Notes: a model not told the origin generated them from the sequence alone. Counted from the first letter of the stretch, positions 36,301 through 47,450 are shown. The stretch: DNA of 64,000 bases from Theobroma cacao (GCF_000208745.1 NC_030852.1:19569189-19633188); one strand, 5' to 3'. Made by a program: numbers and translations.

Positions 36301-38733
36301 GATATATATCCTCAATTTCATTACTAAATAAGAAAGCTTTGGAGCTTAACATGATATTGACAACTGAGTGTCCAATGTTTTTGTGAGAATATATCCCATG
36401 TTATTCATGTTCAGTGACTGTAAAGAAGCTGCAATAAACATCATCCTCTCACATCTTGGTCCACCAGAATTATAGTGTTTTACATAACCCACATTACTCA
36501 AGGTAAAACAATGAACAAAATAAAAGAAAGAAACCCACATTTAAGGCCTTGATGCATGGATGTGGAATAGAGGATACGAGCATAGTAAGTTATGCACATA
36601 GTTATACTAATTCTTGAAAAGTAGGATATAGTCCAACATTTTGTTTTCATTTCTTTTCTTTCCTTTTTTCTTTTTGTGTGTCTGTTTCTTGTGTGTGTTC
36701 ATGCTAATCTCAATTCTATTAGATTTTTATTGTATAAGTAAAAAGTCATTATATAAAAAATACATGAATATTCCTTCTCAAAATAAGTTTAAACCTGTAG
36801 CTATTCTCTCTATATTCTCTTATTTATAAACTCAATCTAAAACTATGTTTAAAATGGTTTTCATGATCTATCACAAAAAAAAAAAGGTTTTTATGAGGTT
36901 TAACATGTATTTGACACATAATCTAAAAGTATTTAGCATTGGAAGGACCTAAAAAGTTGAAATTTTATTTTTAAACTGGATATGCAAATTATCAGATATG
37001 TTTTTGGAAGCAGTAGATGACTAGATGTCTATTATATCCAACATGGATATAATGCAGGATACAGCTGCCATCTAACATGCTACTCTATTTATGCTTCTAG
37101 AAATTACTAGCAGTATCTTTAGCATGTAACGGCAATTCACAAAACCAAACAGCTGTCATCAAATGGAAAAAGAATATCAGATCATGTACAGCAAGCCAGC
37201 AACACTAACTAGTTTAGCCAATCAGTATAGTCCTAGACCACAAATCCAGTATCATTCAGACTTGTCACTCCAAAATTTACAGGAACAGAAGAAAATGATA
37301 GTTTTGGTTATTGTTCCCCAAAATGGATTCATAGTCATTTAAAGAACAAATCAACCCAATGAGATACCGGACAGTCCACATTTCTAAAGTTGATTCACAA
37401 GCAACCTAACAGTTCATTCCTATATCGTTCCAGAGATGAGTTAGTACCTGCCCTAATGCTTGCAAACAAAGTGCTCGAAGAACTCCTTCTGCTAGGTCTA
37501 CTGGTAAATTTCTCCTGCAATCCAATTAGAGATCAATAGATTACTAATAAATTTGGATAGCCCAAATGTGACTGTGAAGACATCAAAGAAAGTTGACTGC
37601 AAGTATTTTGCCTTTATACACCTGAGTTCAGATGGCAACTGAGGTAGAACATGTCTGACAGCACAATCCAAGTATCCAGCTGCCTTCAAGAAAATATCAA
37701 TAGAAGCTCGCCTGCTTTCTGTTAACCGAGAAAAAATGGCAGTCATTAGGCCCGTAAGAATAATGGCTAAAGCAAAGGTAAGAATAAAAATCTACACTGA
37801 ATAGAAAGGATTAACAGATTTGCCAGTAATCAGTCTTTTTAAACTTTTAAAACAAAGGGTGAAAAAGAGAATGAAAGAAACAATCAGTATAGGGATATTT
37901 TTTTCTTCATAAATACCTACCTTCTGATGCTTTGGGTTGATAACCATCAGCAGAAGTCCTTGGAAGAAGCAATAAGTTGGCTTGTGATAATGATAACATC
38001 GCCATCAAATGCAATACTGACAACACCTCATACCAAGCATTAAACATGGCTGTTTCCTGCCAAAAAATTGATTCACATTAAATCTGTATTCCTCAAAGAG
38101 TTGAGGACCAAATCAAACACCAAAAGCAAATAAAAGGCATGTACATAAATAATAGTCTAAACCCACAATCAGACCTCAGCATCATCCTCCTGATTTACCC
38201 AAATAAACTGAACTTTGAATTGTAGCTGGCTTCCTGAATGATAACAACAGACCATAGTGTTAAACTTCATCTTATACAGTACACTCTACATTTTCCAGGA
38301 GCATCACATTTAATAACATTTTCACCATCTTTGATTAATCCCAAAAGCACAGGCAAGTAGTCCTCAAGAGCCTGATGAAGATCTGCCAATGTTGAACCCC
38401 CTGTAGACAGTATTTTCAACCGAAATATCAGGAAAAATGCTTACAAAAATCTGTTTAAAAGCAGACCAGGTTTGGCTGCAACAAACCATGCTGTGTTTTC
38501 CTCCTTGTTCTTGTAATTGTGGGGCCTTCTTGGCCAGCCATAACAACTATACGAGTTCTCAAGGCGGTAAGGCGTTCCACTAATGTTTTTGACAAGTGAC
38601 CGCCGAGTGATTGAAAGAAATCAACAGGCTTGGGAATTCGTAAACCTGGTACATACACAGAAATTTCACCAATGTTTCCTGGCCTCCTCCTATTTCCACC
38701 AGAATCCTTTGGTGTTGACACTAAACATCCCAT
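18387..38733 (-). CDS. BRO1-domain (BROX-like) endosomal protein, 423 aa, 11 coding exons
   Basis: Exons read on the minus strand: 38487-38733, 38326-38400, 38175-38233, 37921-38056, 37622-37718, 37448-37514, 34729-34827, 23409-23498, 21616-21770, 18643-18744 and 18387-18531. They sum to 1272 bp (423 codons plus TAG) with every junction GT/AG and in phase. The product begins MGCLVSTPKD and contains RTRIVVMAGQEGP, DYLPVLLGLIKDG, FNAWYEVLSVLHLMAML, AAGYLDCAVRHVLPQLP, LAVKRRLACEMVKYW, AYYYHGLILDEGNTEKSHGMA and LPDFALALKPDEYQLPP. These match plant 'endosomal targeting BRO1-like' proteins of similar length. In that family the BRO1 domain binds ESCRT-III Snf7-type subunits; like animal BROX the protein lacks the V and proline-rich domains of ALIX. 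Gly2-Cys3 suggests N-myristoylation and palmitoylation, hence membrane attachment (inference). I see no stop or frameshift, so the gene looks functional although transposons fill its introns. Confidence 0.93.
18745..21615 (-). other. BRO1 intron 9 (2.9 kb)
   Basis: Non-coding. It holds a possible relic of a gypsy gag zinc knuckle on the plus strand at 20628-20716: KCFPCNAKGHMASQGPKRG has the CX2CX4H spacing, but the last Cys is replaced by Gly. No other element was recognised. Confidence 0.5.
21771..23408 (-). other. BRO1 intron 8 with a 23-G homopolymer
   Basis: A 1.6-kb intron without recognisable elements, apart from an uninterrupted run of 23 G at 22858-22880 on the plus strand (C-run in the transcript). 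Confidence 0.6.
25885..26078 (+). mobile_element. 5' LTR of a Ty1/copia element, 194 bp
   Basis: It starts TGTTATAGAA and ends AAACAACA, the TGTT...AACA pattern of copia LTRs. A TATATATAG box lies near 26031. The primer-binding site follows immediately at 26079. I found no matching 3' LTR downstream, so the element is truncated or its other end is lost. Confidence 0.75.
26079..26090 (+). other. Copia primer-binding site (initiator tRNA-Met)
   Basis: TGGTATCAGAAC differs by one base from the standard TGGTATCAGAGC and directly follows the LTR end. Confidence 0.8.
26371..27282 (+). pseudogene. Ty1/copia gag, broken
   Basis: Two open segments, 26371-26685 and 26854-27282, hold the copia capsid protein. 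The first begins MAKSVLEENSVVV and has the conserved KLNGSNYLDWS start. The second contains LVHLPPELKTIKSQI and the nucleocapsid zinc knuckle CYYCHEPSHTKHFC (CX2CX4HX4C) near 27118-27160. Between them stops and a frameshift interrupt the frame. The gag packages element RNA in virus-like particles; this copy is dead. Confidence 0.8.
27360..30270 (+). pseudogene. Ty1/copia pol, broken (protease, integrase, reverse transcriptase, RNase H)
   Basis: Domains follow the copia order. Protease: KWTIDSSALDHMT near 27370, where the DSG catalytic triplet has become DSS. Integrase relics follow with VDDYS-like sequence near 27980 and KQFWVDAVSTTCFLINQMPS near 28265. The reverse transcriptase includes IGCKWVFAIKVNPDGSVARL (29030), QSNIKNAFLHSDLQEEVY (29225) and the catalytic YVDDIVITR (29486). 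Then come LVGKLNYLTVTHLDIAYSV (29775) and the RNase H motif DADWAGSKTGRRSTT (29975). Many stops and shifts break it. Order and motifs leave no doubt about the family; the exact lineage is not assigned. Confidence 0.85.
30480..31150 (+). pseudogene. Second copia gag relic
   Basis: A different copia gag lies just after the first element. It shows ELWELLHGCTSGTRNIKRLY (30520-30580), then MAKMKDQHERLLVFGYRSGL and YDMILSQLLANKDVSSLFDV (30690-30830). A damaged zinc knuckle, CYNYGEKGHLRNQC, has the second Cys changed to Tyr (near 31010). Several stops precede it. It is probably a separate fragment inserted in, or recombined with, the first element. Confidence 0.65.
31836..33696. mobile_element. hAT-type non-autonomous transposon, copy B, 1861 bp
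   Basis: Starts AAGGGATGGTAGTAGGTACTC and ends CTTACCCATTGACAACCTCTA. Both sides carry the exact 8-bp duplication GTCATTTT (31828-31835 and 33697-33704). About 150-200 bases at each end match copy A (16673-17716), including the subterminal GGTTCGGGTACC and CGAGTACCTTAAAATTAAC blocks. The centre is AT-rich tandem DNA and there is no transposase frame, so it would depend on another element's enzyme. It lies in intron 7 of the BRO1 gene. Confidence 0.85.
32276..33360. repeat. ~340-bp AT-rich tandem repeats inside hAT copy B
   Basis: The phrase AACATTACAAAAATTATAAC followed by a TTATTAATTA stretch begins at about 32276, 32599, 32975 and 33319, spacing 323, 376 and 344 bp. Intervening text (ACTTGTAATGTCTTTTAATATATA, then ATTACTATTATATATAT) repeats in the same order. 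One unknown base lies at 32424. Confidence 0.75.
34828..37447 (-). other. BRO1 intron 6 (2.6 kb)
   Basis: Non-coding apart from a LINE-like relic at about 35720-36110. No other recognisable element. Confidence 0.6.
35720..36110 (-). pseudogene. LINE reverse-transcriptase C-terminal relic
   Basis: Minus-strand translation across stops shows FRTVIIPEKLYMGLN, LDGWPYWIK..YKLVGKL and RPKRTWIETMKNDLA. These parallel the tail of plant and animal non-LTR polymerases of the type ...VIRPAMLYG.ECW..., ...RWM.G.TR.DKIRN..., ...RPK.TW.E.... No upstream polymerase motifs remain. Heavily decayed and located in BRO1 intron 6, in the same orientation as the gene. Confidence 0.5.
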
Positions 38734-39735
38734 ATCTTGAGAGTTACAGTATCTGGCAATCCAGGAAAAATGAAGTCAAATTCTCCAATGAAATCGACTT
38801 ATTTCTAGCATGAAAGACAGGAATTCTAAAGAGTGTAGCCAATATAATCTGATAGATCATAAAAGTAAACGGTGAAGTAGAAGGAACATAGACATGTGTT
38901 GCAAAAGAAGCAGATGAGTGTATGCAATGTGCAAGTCATAGAGGAAAAAACTAAATAAATGTCCAACCAATAAAGCAGAACTAGTAGGTAACTCACGAGC
39001 ACCATTAAAGAACTCTAACTACAACTCTCCAAAAGATTTCTGAATTTTGTTAATACAAAAAAACAAATTATGGATTTACCAAACTTGTTGTCTCCTATCA
39101 GAAGAAGGTGAAGTGATCGATCACAATTCTAGTAGCCTCTGTATCCCACAAAACTTAACAATTAAAAATTAATAATAATAAGAAAGGAGGGGGAATAAGT
39201 AATAGAGAAAATAAAAAAATTGATAAAAGCAAATGAATCACGAGAAAGGCGTGAAACTTGACAAATTTTCACTACCTTTTTATGTTGCAATGAGAAAAGG
39301 CACTTCAAATCGCAGATGGCTTAACACGATTTTAGGTGCTTTATCGTTTTGCATGCAAAATTCAAAAGAATAATGTGAAAGAGAAGAAGTATGAATTCAG
39401 TTCACAAGAAGCCTTAATAAGACACCATTCAATTTTATTGAATTTAGTGAAGATTGAAAGTAAAGAATGCATCTGCCAGATTTTGACTCTAAGCAAAAAG
39501 CTTTTATGTGAGTTTTACAAATAAACCCAATGGAAAGTTGAGCTGCAACCACAGCATAATTTACAATGCAAAAAGAGAAAAGAGCGACTCGTAAGCCATA
39601 GCATAATGAAAAGTTGAGCTCAAACCACAAAATCAATCAGAGAATTCCTAGTTTATGCTTCTGCTCGGAACTGAAACGATCGAATGCAGAAATTTGATCA
39701 AAGCTGTGGAAAACCAAAGATAAAAAGCTTCTCAC

Positions 39736-39850
39736 CATGCGTCTGAGCAAAGAGTCCAACTCCAAAGTCCAAACCCTAGCAAGCAAGGGCAAGGGCAAGG
39801 CCAATGCTAGCGATTGAAAGGAAAGGAAAGGTCAGGTCACAGAATTTGAA
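39736..39850 (-). other. Probable 5' UTR exon of the BRO1 gene
   Basis: Minus strand CTAGGGTTTGGACTTTGG followed by GACGCATG and then GTGAGAAG gives a good splice donor at 39735. CTAGGGTTT is common in plant leaders. A fitting acceptor (TTGCCAG) lies about 25-30 bases before the start codon, near 38757. An upstream ATG sits at the donor edge. The transcription start is not determinable; the right border is approximate. Confidence 0.5.
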
Positions 39851-41869
39851 ATTTTTCTGATGGGTAGACAGATAAGGGAGGGTGTTTGGAATTGAGAAAC
39901 TACAAGGTTCACAGTACCATTTCAGCAAAATCTAATACCTCTGACCCGTCTCACAAACAAACATAACTTCATTTTTACCCTGAGCAGTGAGCTCCTCCTT
40001 GTGTAAAATTCTACTTCAAGTTTACACATTGACTTTTCAACTTTCGTTATATGAATAATTAATTCATTATCATACTATAAAACACAGTGCACTTTTTATC
40101 CATAACCACCGCTTATTGCAGTTACCATACAAAAATAAAATAATTTATCTTTCTTAAATAAAAATATTAAAATTAATTTTAACACTTACATTGATAATAA
40201 TATTAATTATATATATTTTATTTGTTTATGATTATGAAATTAATAGTTGATTGAAATGTTTTATATTTAAAACTCCATATATGATTTTATTAATATAATA
40301 TGTTAGCATGCAACATCAATATCATATGATATAAATAACAAACAATACTTTAATTAATAATAATTAGTTAATTGTTAGTTATAAAAAACATATTTGATTT
40401 AAAATAAAATTTAATGACTTAATTGAACATAATAAAAGAATTAAAATAATTTAATAATTTTTTAAAATATTATGTTTATTTTATCTAATTAAGTGGATAT
40501 TTCTATGTCACAATTTGATTTTTATTTTTTAATAGAAATGTTTTTATATATCATTTTTTTTTTCATTTCACAGTTTATCTTTTTCATTTTTTTTTCTTCC
40601 CTTTAAGGCAACCAAAAGCTCTTGGAAAGTTTAATTGTTTGACAAATGGCAACAAAATAAGCTCTCAAATATCAATCAATTAAATCTTTTAAGGACTTAC
40701 TTTGATCTATAATGTGAATTCTAAAACAAATATCCCACTTCACTGTGGGAGATAAATTTTTAAATTTATAAATAAAATATATTCGGCAATTCTATAAAAA
40801 ATTATAAACATTTTTAAAGAAAGTATCCATAAATATTATCAAAAAAAAAAAAGGAAAGATGAGAAAAAAATCAAAACACTAGAAAGTCCAAAAATAGTTT
40901 CTTTAATTGTAAAAACAAAAAAAAAAAGCTAATCACTAAGACAACCATTGATAATATTTCGTTAATTATTATAAATGATAGCTTTTTTTCAGATCCTTAG
41001 GAAAAAAATGCAATTATTCTTAAAAGTTGAAAACAATTTTTCCCTTCCATTAAACACGTGGATAGACTAGGCTGGTAGCGGTTCGACATACCCGTCGGCC
41101 GACCCAAAAGTCCCTCAAGGGTCGTGCGCTCAAAAGGTTGAGGACGTTGATCGACGGCCACGTGACACTCAAAAGAATCTCCGACCTTTTATAGTTATAT
41201 ATTATAAGATGATACGATTTTCAAAAAGTTGAACGAATTTAGTTGCGGCGCTACATGCTTCACTTCTAGAGCTTCTCAATCCCATTTTTATTTGTTATGG
41301 ATTTTAATTATTTTTGTAATATTTAGATAATGAACGACAGGAAAGGGAATCAAAGTAAAAAGAAAAAATTAATTTTTTTTCGTTTTATTCTCACGTCCTT
41401 TAATCTAATTGCATCATAATATTTATTTTTTATATTTTCGTAATTATTTCTTTTGCCCTTTCTTTCTTCATTTTCTCCTAAGTTTCCTCTCTTTTTTTTC
41501 CCCATTTGTTCTTAAAACCAAATGCACAAAGAAAAGAAAAAAAACCTCAATCGCCTTTTGGAAATCGACCGCCTGGCACTCCCAAACTCAATTTTAATAG
41601 ACTGTAGACCTTTTCAAAAGGGATAAATATAAAATTTTATATGTTCCCATTTTTTTGTTTTTTAGGAAAAATAAAAGAACAAAAAATTAAATTAAATAAC
41701 AATTGAGTTGTCAGGGTACCGCGTGATAGCCCTCGAACCCAAATAAAAAGAATAAAAATTTACTATTCTATAAATGAGGATTTGAATTTTAATTTTGAAT
41801 TTATTTTTTTCCTATATAATTATAAAAAAGTGGCCATTTTATTTATTTAATAACTTTTTCTTTCACCTA
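39851..41869. other. Upstream intergenic region of the BRO1 gene
   Basis: Likely holds the BRO1 promoter near 39850-40020, but no clear TATA box stands out. Beyond 40030 it is AT-rich. A GC-richer island at 41055-41180 contains two CACGTG G-box cores (near 41055 and 41160) and no reading frame. Confidence 0.4.
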
Positions 41870-42135
41870 TTTTTCTTATTTGTTTTTTACTTTTTATTTC
41901 CTTTGATCCACAAAATGAGCGGGCCAAAATCTAGTATAAATGCGTAGACAGAAAACAATCAAAAGCAAGTCGGCAAAAAGCCGAAGAGGCAAACGAACAG
42001 CCGTCCAAGGGCTAGTGTCCTTCCACGTGTACACACACCTGGGTTCAAGCTAGCCGCTTCATGATCTGAACTCAGCATCTGATTAGACCATTGTTACCCA
42101 ATAATTGAAAAGGACGGTGACTCAGCATTCCAAAA
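41870..42135 (+). repeat. Duplicated intergenic block, copy 1
   Basis: Matches 43530-43815 in the same orientation. The best-kept part is CCGTCCAAGGGCTAGTGTCC, then TTCCACGTGTACA (a G-box/ABRE-like core), and about 100 bases on GGTGACTCAGCAT, which contains TGACTCA. Flanking AT-rich text also aligns (AATAACTTTTTCTTTCACC). No open frame or RNA fold recognised. Confidence 0.65.
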
Positions 42136-43529
42136 ACAATTTTGAAATTAATAATTTATGACAAAAAGGTTTACATTACGGCTCAATCATTTGAAATAAA
42201 GCAATAAAGAAGATATGAATTTTTTATTTAGCCAAAAAAGATAATGAAAGGCATCAAGTAAATAAATAAGAAAAAAAAAACAAGAAAATCTCTCAAAATT
42301 CAGTTCTTCATTCATAAATGAATATCCAACAAAAAGTCGAAGCTCATCACTGCAACATAATTTCTCTAAAACTTTGCACAGCCATGATTTGCTTCCAAAG
42401 AAAAGGCTCTGACCGATGATTGTAATATAACTACTTGAAAGCATTTTAAACAACTTAAACTTTAGCATGCTGTAACGAATTTTAGCACAAATTTGAAGAG
42501 TGTTGGACGACGGTAATTTTGAGATAATAACATTATATGAACATATTATTACGTCTTGAAATTAAAAATATATTATCTTGAGATTATTTCTCAAAAACAA
42601 TATGAAACTTTTTTATTCATCATTTATTTAAAAGTTTGTCGATTGTAGTCATATTGACTAATTCTTTTTTTATCTATTGACAAATATAAATTATTGTAAT
42701 CCATTTAAAATTTTCAAGATAATAAATTAAATCAAATAAAAACTTACGTATCAATTGCATAATAAGAATTTCAACATATTATATAGTGTATTGACAGTAA
42801 CGAATCTCTTAGCTCTCATAATTCTAAAACTTTAATCTTTAATCATTTGCAAATTTGAAAATGAAGGAATGAACAACTACAACTCAACAAGTATAGCCAC
42901 ATATACCATATTAGATCAAGTATTGTTTTCAATATATCATATTAATCATTTAAGAATATTCTGATAAATCATGTCTCCAAAATAGTCAAAGAATCATTGC
43001 ATCCAAAACAAATAATTTCGTAAGTTCATAAATCATTGGCAAATTAATATCATCCATCAAATGTCGTATGTCAAACGATCGGTTAACTGTTTTTAATTAA
43101 AACGTTATTTGTCATTTTATGCAATGTAATGTTAATGTGATATGTGACATGTAATAGTAGAGTGACATGACATGTGAAATGTCATCATAGATGGTGATGT
43201 AATATAATAATATAGTTATGTGATATTTTTATCCTCTACATCAACATCACGTTAATACCACGTGAATATCAAATGACAAGCAGTATTTTGATTAATAATA
43301 ATTATTCAACTTTTAGTTATAAAAACCTATTTGACTCAAAATAAAAATTTAAAAATTTAATTAAATATGATAAAAAATAAAACTTTCTTTGAATTTTTTA
43401 AAATAGTTAAGAACCTTTTTATAATTATGTCATAAGAAATTGATTTCGTTTTTGGAATTTAATTTTTGCATATATATTTTTAAAAAACTATCCATTCTTT
43501 TTGTTTAATAACTTTTTCTTTTACCTATT

Positions 43530-43815
43530 TTTATTATTTGTTTTTACTTATTACTTTTTTTCCATCCCCGCAGAACGAGCATGCCAAAATCGCCAAAATC
43601 AAGTATAGATACGTAGACACGCAACAATGAAACACAAGTTGGCAAAAAGACTGCAGAGACAAAAGAACAACCGTCCAAGGGCTAGTCTCCTTCCACGTGT
43701 ACATTCACACATGGGTTCCAGCTAAGCATGGCGTCAGCACCTCGTTAGGATCTAAATCAAGCATTCGATTGGACATTATTACCCTGTAATTGTAAAAGAT
43801 GGTGACTCAGCATCC
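43530..43815 (+). repeat. Duplicated intergenic block, copy 2
   Basis: Second copy of the block at 41870-42135, about 1.68 kb away. CCGTCCAAGGGCTAGTCTCC, TTCCACGTGTACAT and GGTGACTCAGCATCC are retained while the surrounding bases have drifted. Similarity also reaches upstream to about 43250, matching 40310-40450, so the duplicated unit was longer and copy 1 later gained, or copy 2 lost, about 1.2 kb. Confidence 0.65.
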
Positions 43816-44291
43816 AAAAAAGGGAAAATTGGGTGTTTGAGAGTGAAGACTTTTTTTAATGACAGTGCAAACTTATGCATAGAAAGTTTTATAGTAATAT
43901 GGGATAAATAAAATTATCAAGGAATCTTTTTATTCTTTTAATCTCTATTTTTGTGCATTCACAAGGTCTTGAAAACAATGATACAAGAAATGCTTAAAAA
44001 ACTGTGGACAAATTATAATTATTTCAACTTGATCATGCTCCATATTAAATCATCACATCCCATTTGATACCATATAAGGAAAGAAAATCCAACTGACCTA
44101 ACCTTAAATGGTCATTGTGTAGAATGTTTAAAAATCCTTTGAGAAAAAAGAATACATATAAATCATTCACACTATTGAAGAAAGCTAAGACATTATAAAC
44201 TAGAAAGAGAAAGAAGAAGTGTTACAAGAATTGAATCTTAATGTGTCATTGATGCTATTGAAACAGAATGTGTTACATACATATTTATATA

Positions 44292-44294
<3 letters not shown>

Positions 44295-44328
<34 letters not shown>
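44295..44328. repeat. (AT)n microsatellite
   Basis: Roughly 17 uninterrupted AT units, in a surrounding ATGCATAT/ACGTATGT context. Confidence 0.9.
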
Positions 44329-44332
<4 letters not shown>

Positions 44333-45291
44333 GTATGTAGGTTGTACATTGATTGGAGGTTTTGCTTTTAGGAACTTCTTCCAACGATAACATGGTAATA
44401 AAGATAATTATCTTAAACATAATATCTCTTAATTGTAGCTTTAATGGTATACAACTTGAGTATCTGCTAGCTTATTGCACATTTGATTGTTTGTAATTTT
44501 AGTAAGTTAATCCTCAAGATCCATTCACTATTGATTCTTTTTCTTATTGAAGATGTTAGCTTTAATGTGATTATAGTTTTGATAATAAAAAAAATATCAT
44601 AATTTGCTTGAACATTATTTGAGTGATCCTTGATAAAATTTTGAAATAATTTAGCTCTCATATATTTGTTTTTACATAATTACAAGCGTGATCCTTGAAG
44701 TTATTGAAGTATATCTATAAGCTTGTATGACTTAGTTGTATGAGTACTTATGATCTCTCTAACATTTATCTTTGAGATGTCAAAATTGCAAGTTAAGTTC
44801 ACAAGTAATGGAGTTTATCTCAAAGCATTCAAAGATCATCAATCTATACAACACCAAGCTTGCTTCGAGTCAAGAAACTCAATCATCACTCAATATTTAA
44901 TCACAAGGAAGATATTGTGAAACCTTAATTTTACATGCTGTGAAATTTTGGTAAGAACTTGAAATTTTATTATTAACATGTTGGTGACGATTATCTAAGA
45001 AAATTTCTTGTCATTTGATGTAAATCTCTCCATATTTGGTGTTATATTCATGGATGAATGATAATTTTATGAAATAGAATTATTTTTATCTCAAATTGTT
45101 CTTAAAAGCTAGCTAAGTTCTTAAGTTTAAGTTAGAATTTAGTTATTTTTACTTATTTTTCTATTTAGTTTATTTTTATTAAGTTATTTTAATTTTATGT
45201 TTATTTATCTTAATTTAGTTATTATCTATTAGTTTTAATGTTTTTGTAAGATTTAAGGAAATAAAACTTAATTTTGAAAAGTAAGGTGTTT

Positions 45292-46838
45292 TGTAACAAC
45301 CCTCACCTATAGTCGTTACCGACGCACAACTCATGTAGGCTAGCTCACATGACTCGGCAAGTCTTCTAAATATTTTTATCTTACCTAGTAATTTCTTTTC
45401 CTTTATATCATCCATCACATTAACAATGTTACGTGCCAGTGTAGTGATTTTTTAATACTTCATCACCATAAGATTTCGTCAAAGAAAATGCCAAGTATTT
45501 ACACAACACGTTTTATAAAACATAACTTCAAATTTAATTAAACAATACCTAAGGGCCTCGTCCCAAAATAGTTTTAAAAATACAACATCTTTTTTAAACA
45601 GTAGACAACTTGAGACCTAGTCAACGAAGTGACACAAGGGTAGTGTTATGAGACATCAATTACCTACGTAGCGAGCTGAAGTCCTCTCACCACTATTGCT
45701 CCCCAAAGTTTACTTATCTGCCATATCAACTAGTTGGGGTGAGACTTTCATACTCAGTGAGTGATTAGGAAAGGAAACAAGCATTAAGGTAGAGCTTTTA
45801 CAAAAGCATAATAATAATATATATATGTATGTATGATGCGATAAACTATGCACAGAGTTAATAGATTATGTGCAAATCAATATAAGACGCTTGAGTTTAA
45901 ATCTCAGAATCAAATCACAAAGGTATTGTGTAAATTTCATGCTCAATAAAAAAAAAAAAAACTGATTAACCATGGCAATTTCGAGTATAGTAATTTCCAG
46001 TACGTCATGTAAACAAATAAATCATAGCCATGATTTTTTCTTCTTTTTTTTTTTTCAAAGCAAGTATAATTGTAATGCCATGCTCAATTAATAAAAACAT
46101 ATTAATTAGGGTATCCTTGGGTAGGTCTAATGTAGCTAGTAGGCTCTCTCTCATATCAATAATATCAACACTTACTTGTGGGAACTCCCCACATCACCAA
46201 ATATGAGTCGGGGCTTCAGGTCCTTTTTTACCTATTCATGGGAACTCCCTACACCACTAAATATTAGTCGAGGTTTTAGGTCTCTTTTTACCTACTCGTG
46301 GAAACTCCCCACGCCACCAAATATGAATCAGGGCTTCAGGTCCCCCTTTATTATCAAATATCAATCATCAATAATCATTACTTTGTGCACAAAGACCACA
46401 CAAATCTGGTGTGGTAACAGGACCTATACCCCGTAAGGTTTACTTGAGAAAATAAACCAATGGAATTTCAATTGCATATAATCAAATTTAATTATAAGCT
46501 CAAAAGGCATGTATGCAAGTTTAAATCATGAATGTCATGAACGATACATAAACAAGTTCATCATAAAATCAGCGAACATTAAAATAGCAAGTTCGTGAAC
46601 GAAAATCAATAAGCATGGCATAGTTAAAATATTTCACTCAAGCATCATGAAAATTGCCATCAAGGTAGATTAGAAAACTCATTAACCACTTCTTTAGGCC
46701 CTTTATACGAAAGTTTAATATATATAATTTTGAATTCTTCAAAACAAAGTATAAAATCTCATCATATTTCAAAAGCTTGTTTCCCATTTTGTAAACAACT
46801 TAATAGTTTTGATATGCCCACAAAAAACAATACGTATA
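45292..46838 (+). mobile_element. LTR-like sequence, 5' part, cut by the SIRE-type element
   Basis: It begins TGTAACAACCCTCACC, a start typical of plant gypsy LTRs, and contains the 60-bp tandem repeats common in such LTRs (46171-46350). No end is found before the SIRE LTR starts at 46839, so the remainder presumably continues beyond that element, outside the window. The assignment rests on the start motif and repeat style only. Confidence 0.4.
46171..46350 (+). repeat. Three 60-bp tandem repeats
   Basis: GGAACTCCCCAC, then AAATATGAGTCGGGGCTTC and AGGTC with a T-rich tail, recur with exact 60-bp period (46181, 46241, 46301). Because 60 is divisible by three they create a chance repetitive ORF. 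Confidence 0.85.
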
Positions 46839-47086
46839 TGTTGGCTCTATAAGTTTGTGATGATAATAAAACATTTCCACTCATTTATGTCTAACTATAC
46901 TACTTGAGTGTGCATGATGAAAATGTATGTCAATAACAAATTAATCATCGAAAATAAAATATCAAAACTCATTAAAATAAGGAGTTACAAATGAGCCACA
47001 AAATAGAAGCCTTTTAGTCTGATAATCAAGGGAGTTAGTCAGCTAAAATCCAAAAGTAAAGTTGGCTGGTTCAAAGACAGTAATCT

Positions 47087-47332
47087 CTTAGTCGGTTAAG
47101 GCTTTACTTAATTGACTAAGAGAGTAAAGCAGATTACAAAACAAAGAAGACTTAGTTGACTAAGAAATATTGTTAGTCAACTAAGAGCTCACTGCTAGAG
47201 ACTTCAGTTACAAGACAGAGAAAACTTAATCCACTAAAAAGCATGGTTAGTCAACTAAGAACACATTGCCAAAGAATTCAATTACAAGACAGAGACGACT
47301 TAATCGACTAAGAAAAATGTAAGTCAACTAAG
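47087..47332 (+). repeat. Array of paired CTTAGTCGACTAAG palindromes in SIRE LTR
   Basis: Four pairs: 47087-47100 with 47107-47120, 47151-47164 with 47172-47185, 47225-47238 with 47246-47259, and 47299-47312 with 47319-47332. Each member is a 14-bp palindrome of the type CTTARTYGACTAAG with few changes. Centres within a pair are 20, 21, 21 and 20 bp apart; pairs recur every 64, 74 and 74 bp. They lie upstream of the LTR TATA box. Confidence 0.85.
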
Positions 47333-47450
47333 AGCACTCTGTCTGAAATTTGAATTTGAATACTAGAAGACAGATTAATGACTAGAACTGACTCCAAACT
47401 ATTTCCAATAGTCTAAAGCTGTCAACATCCATCAAAGTTGGTTTTTCAAG

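Larger units (their letters stand above)
42150..45291. other. AT-rich intergenic DNA
   Basis: Apart from the duplicated block and an (AT)n microsatellite at 44295-44328, I see no gene, RNA or recognisable mobile element. Confidence 0.4.

Noticed and set aside
41055..41180. GC-richer island as a possible tRNA or other small RNA
   Set aside because: No tRNA arms, T-loop consensus or anticodon stem could be assembled on either strand.
42187..42468. 93-residue minus-strand ORF between the duplicated blocks
   Set aside because: AT-rich, Phe/Leu/Ser-biased translation without motif, promoter or homologue that I can recognise.
46176..46436. ORF with three 20-residue repeats (WELPT...SRGFRS)
   Set aside because: It is produced by a 60-bp DNA tandem repeat inside an LTR-like sequence; 60 is a multiple of three, so the frame stays open by chance. 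No homology recognised.
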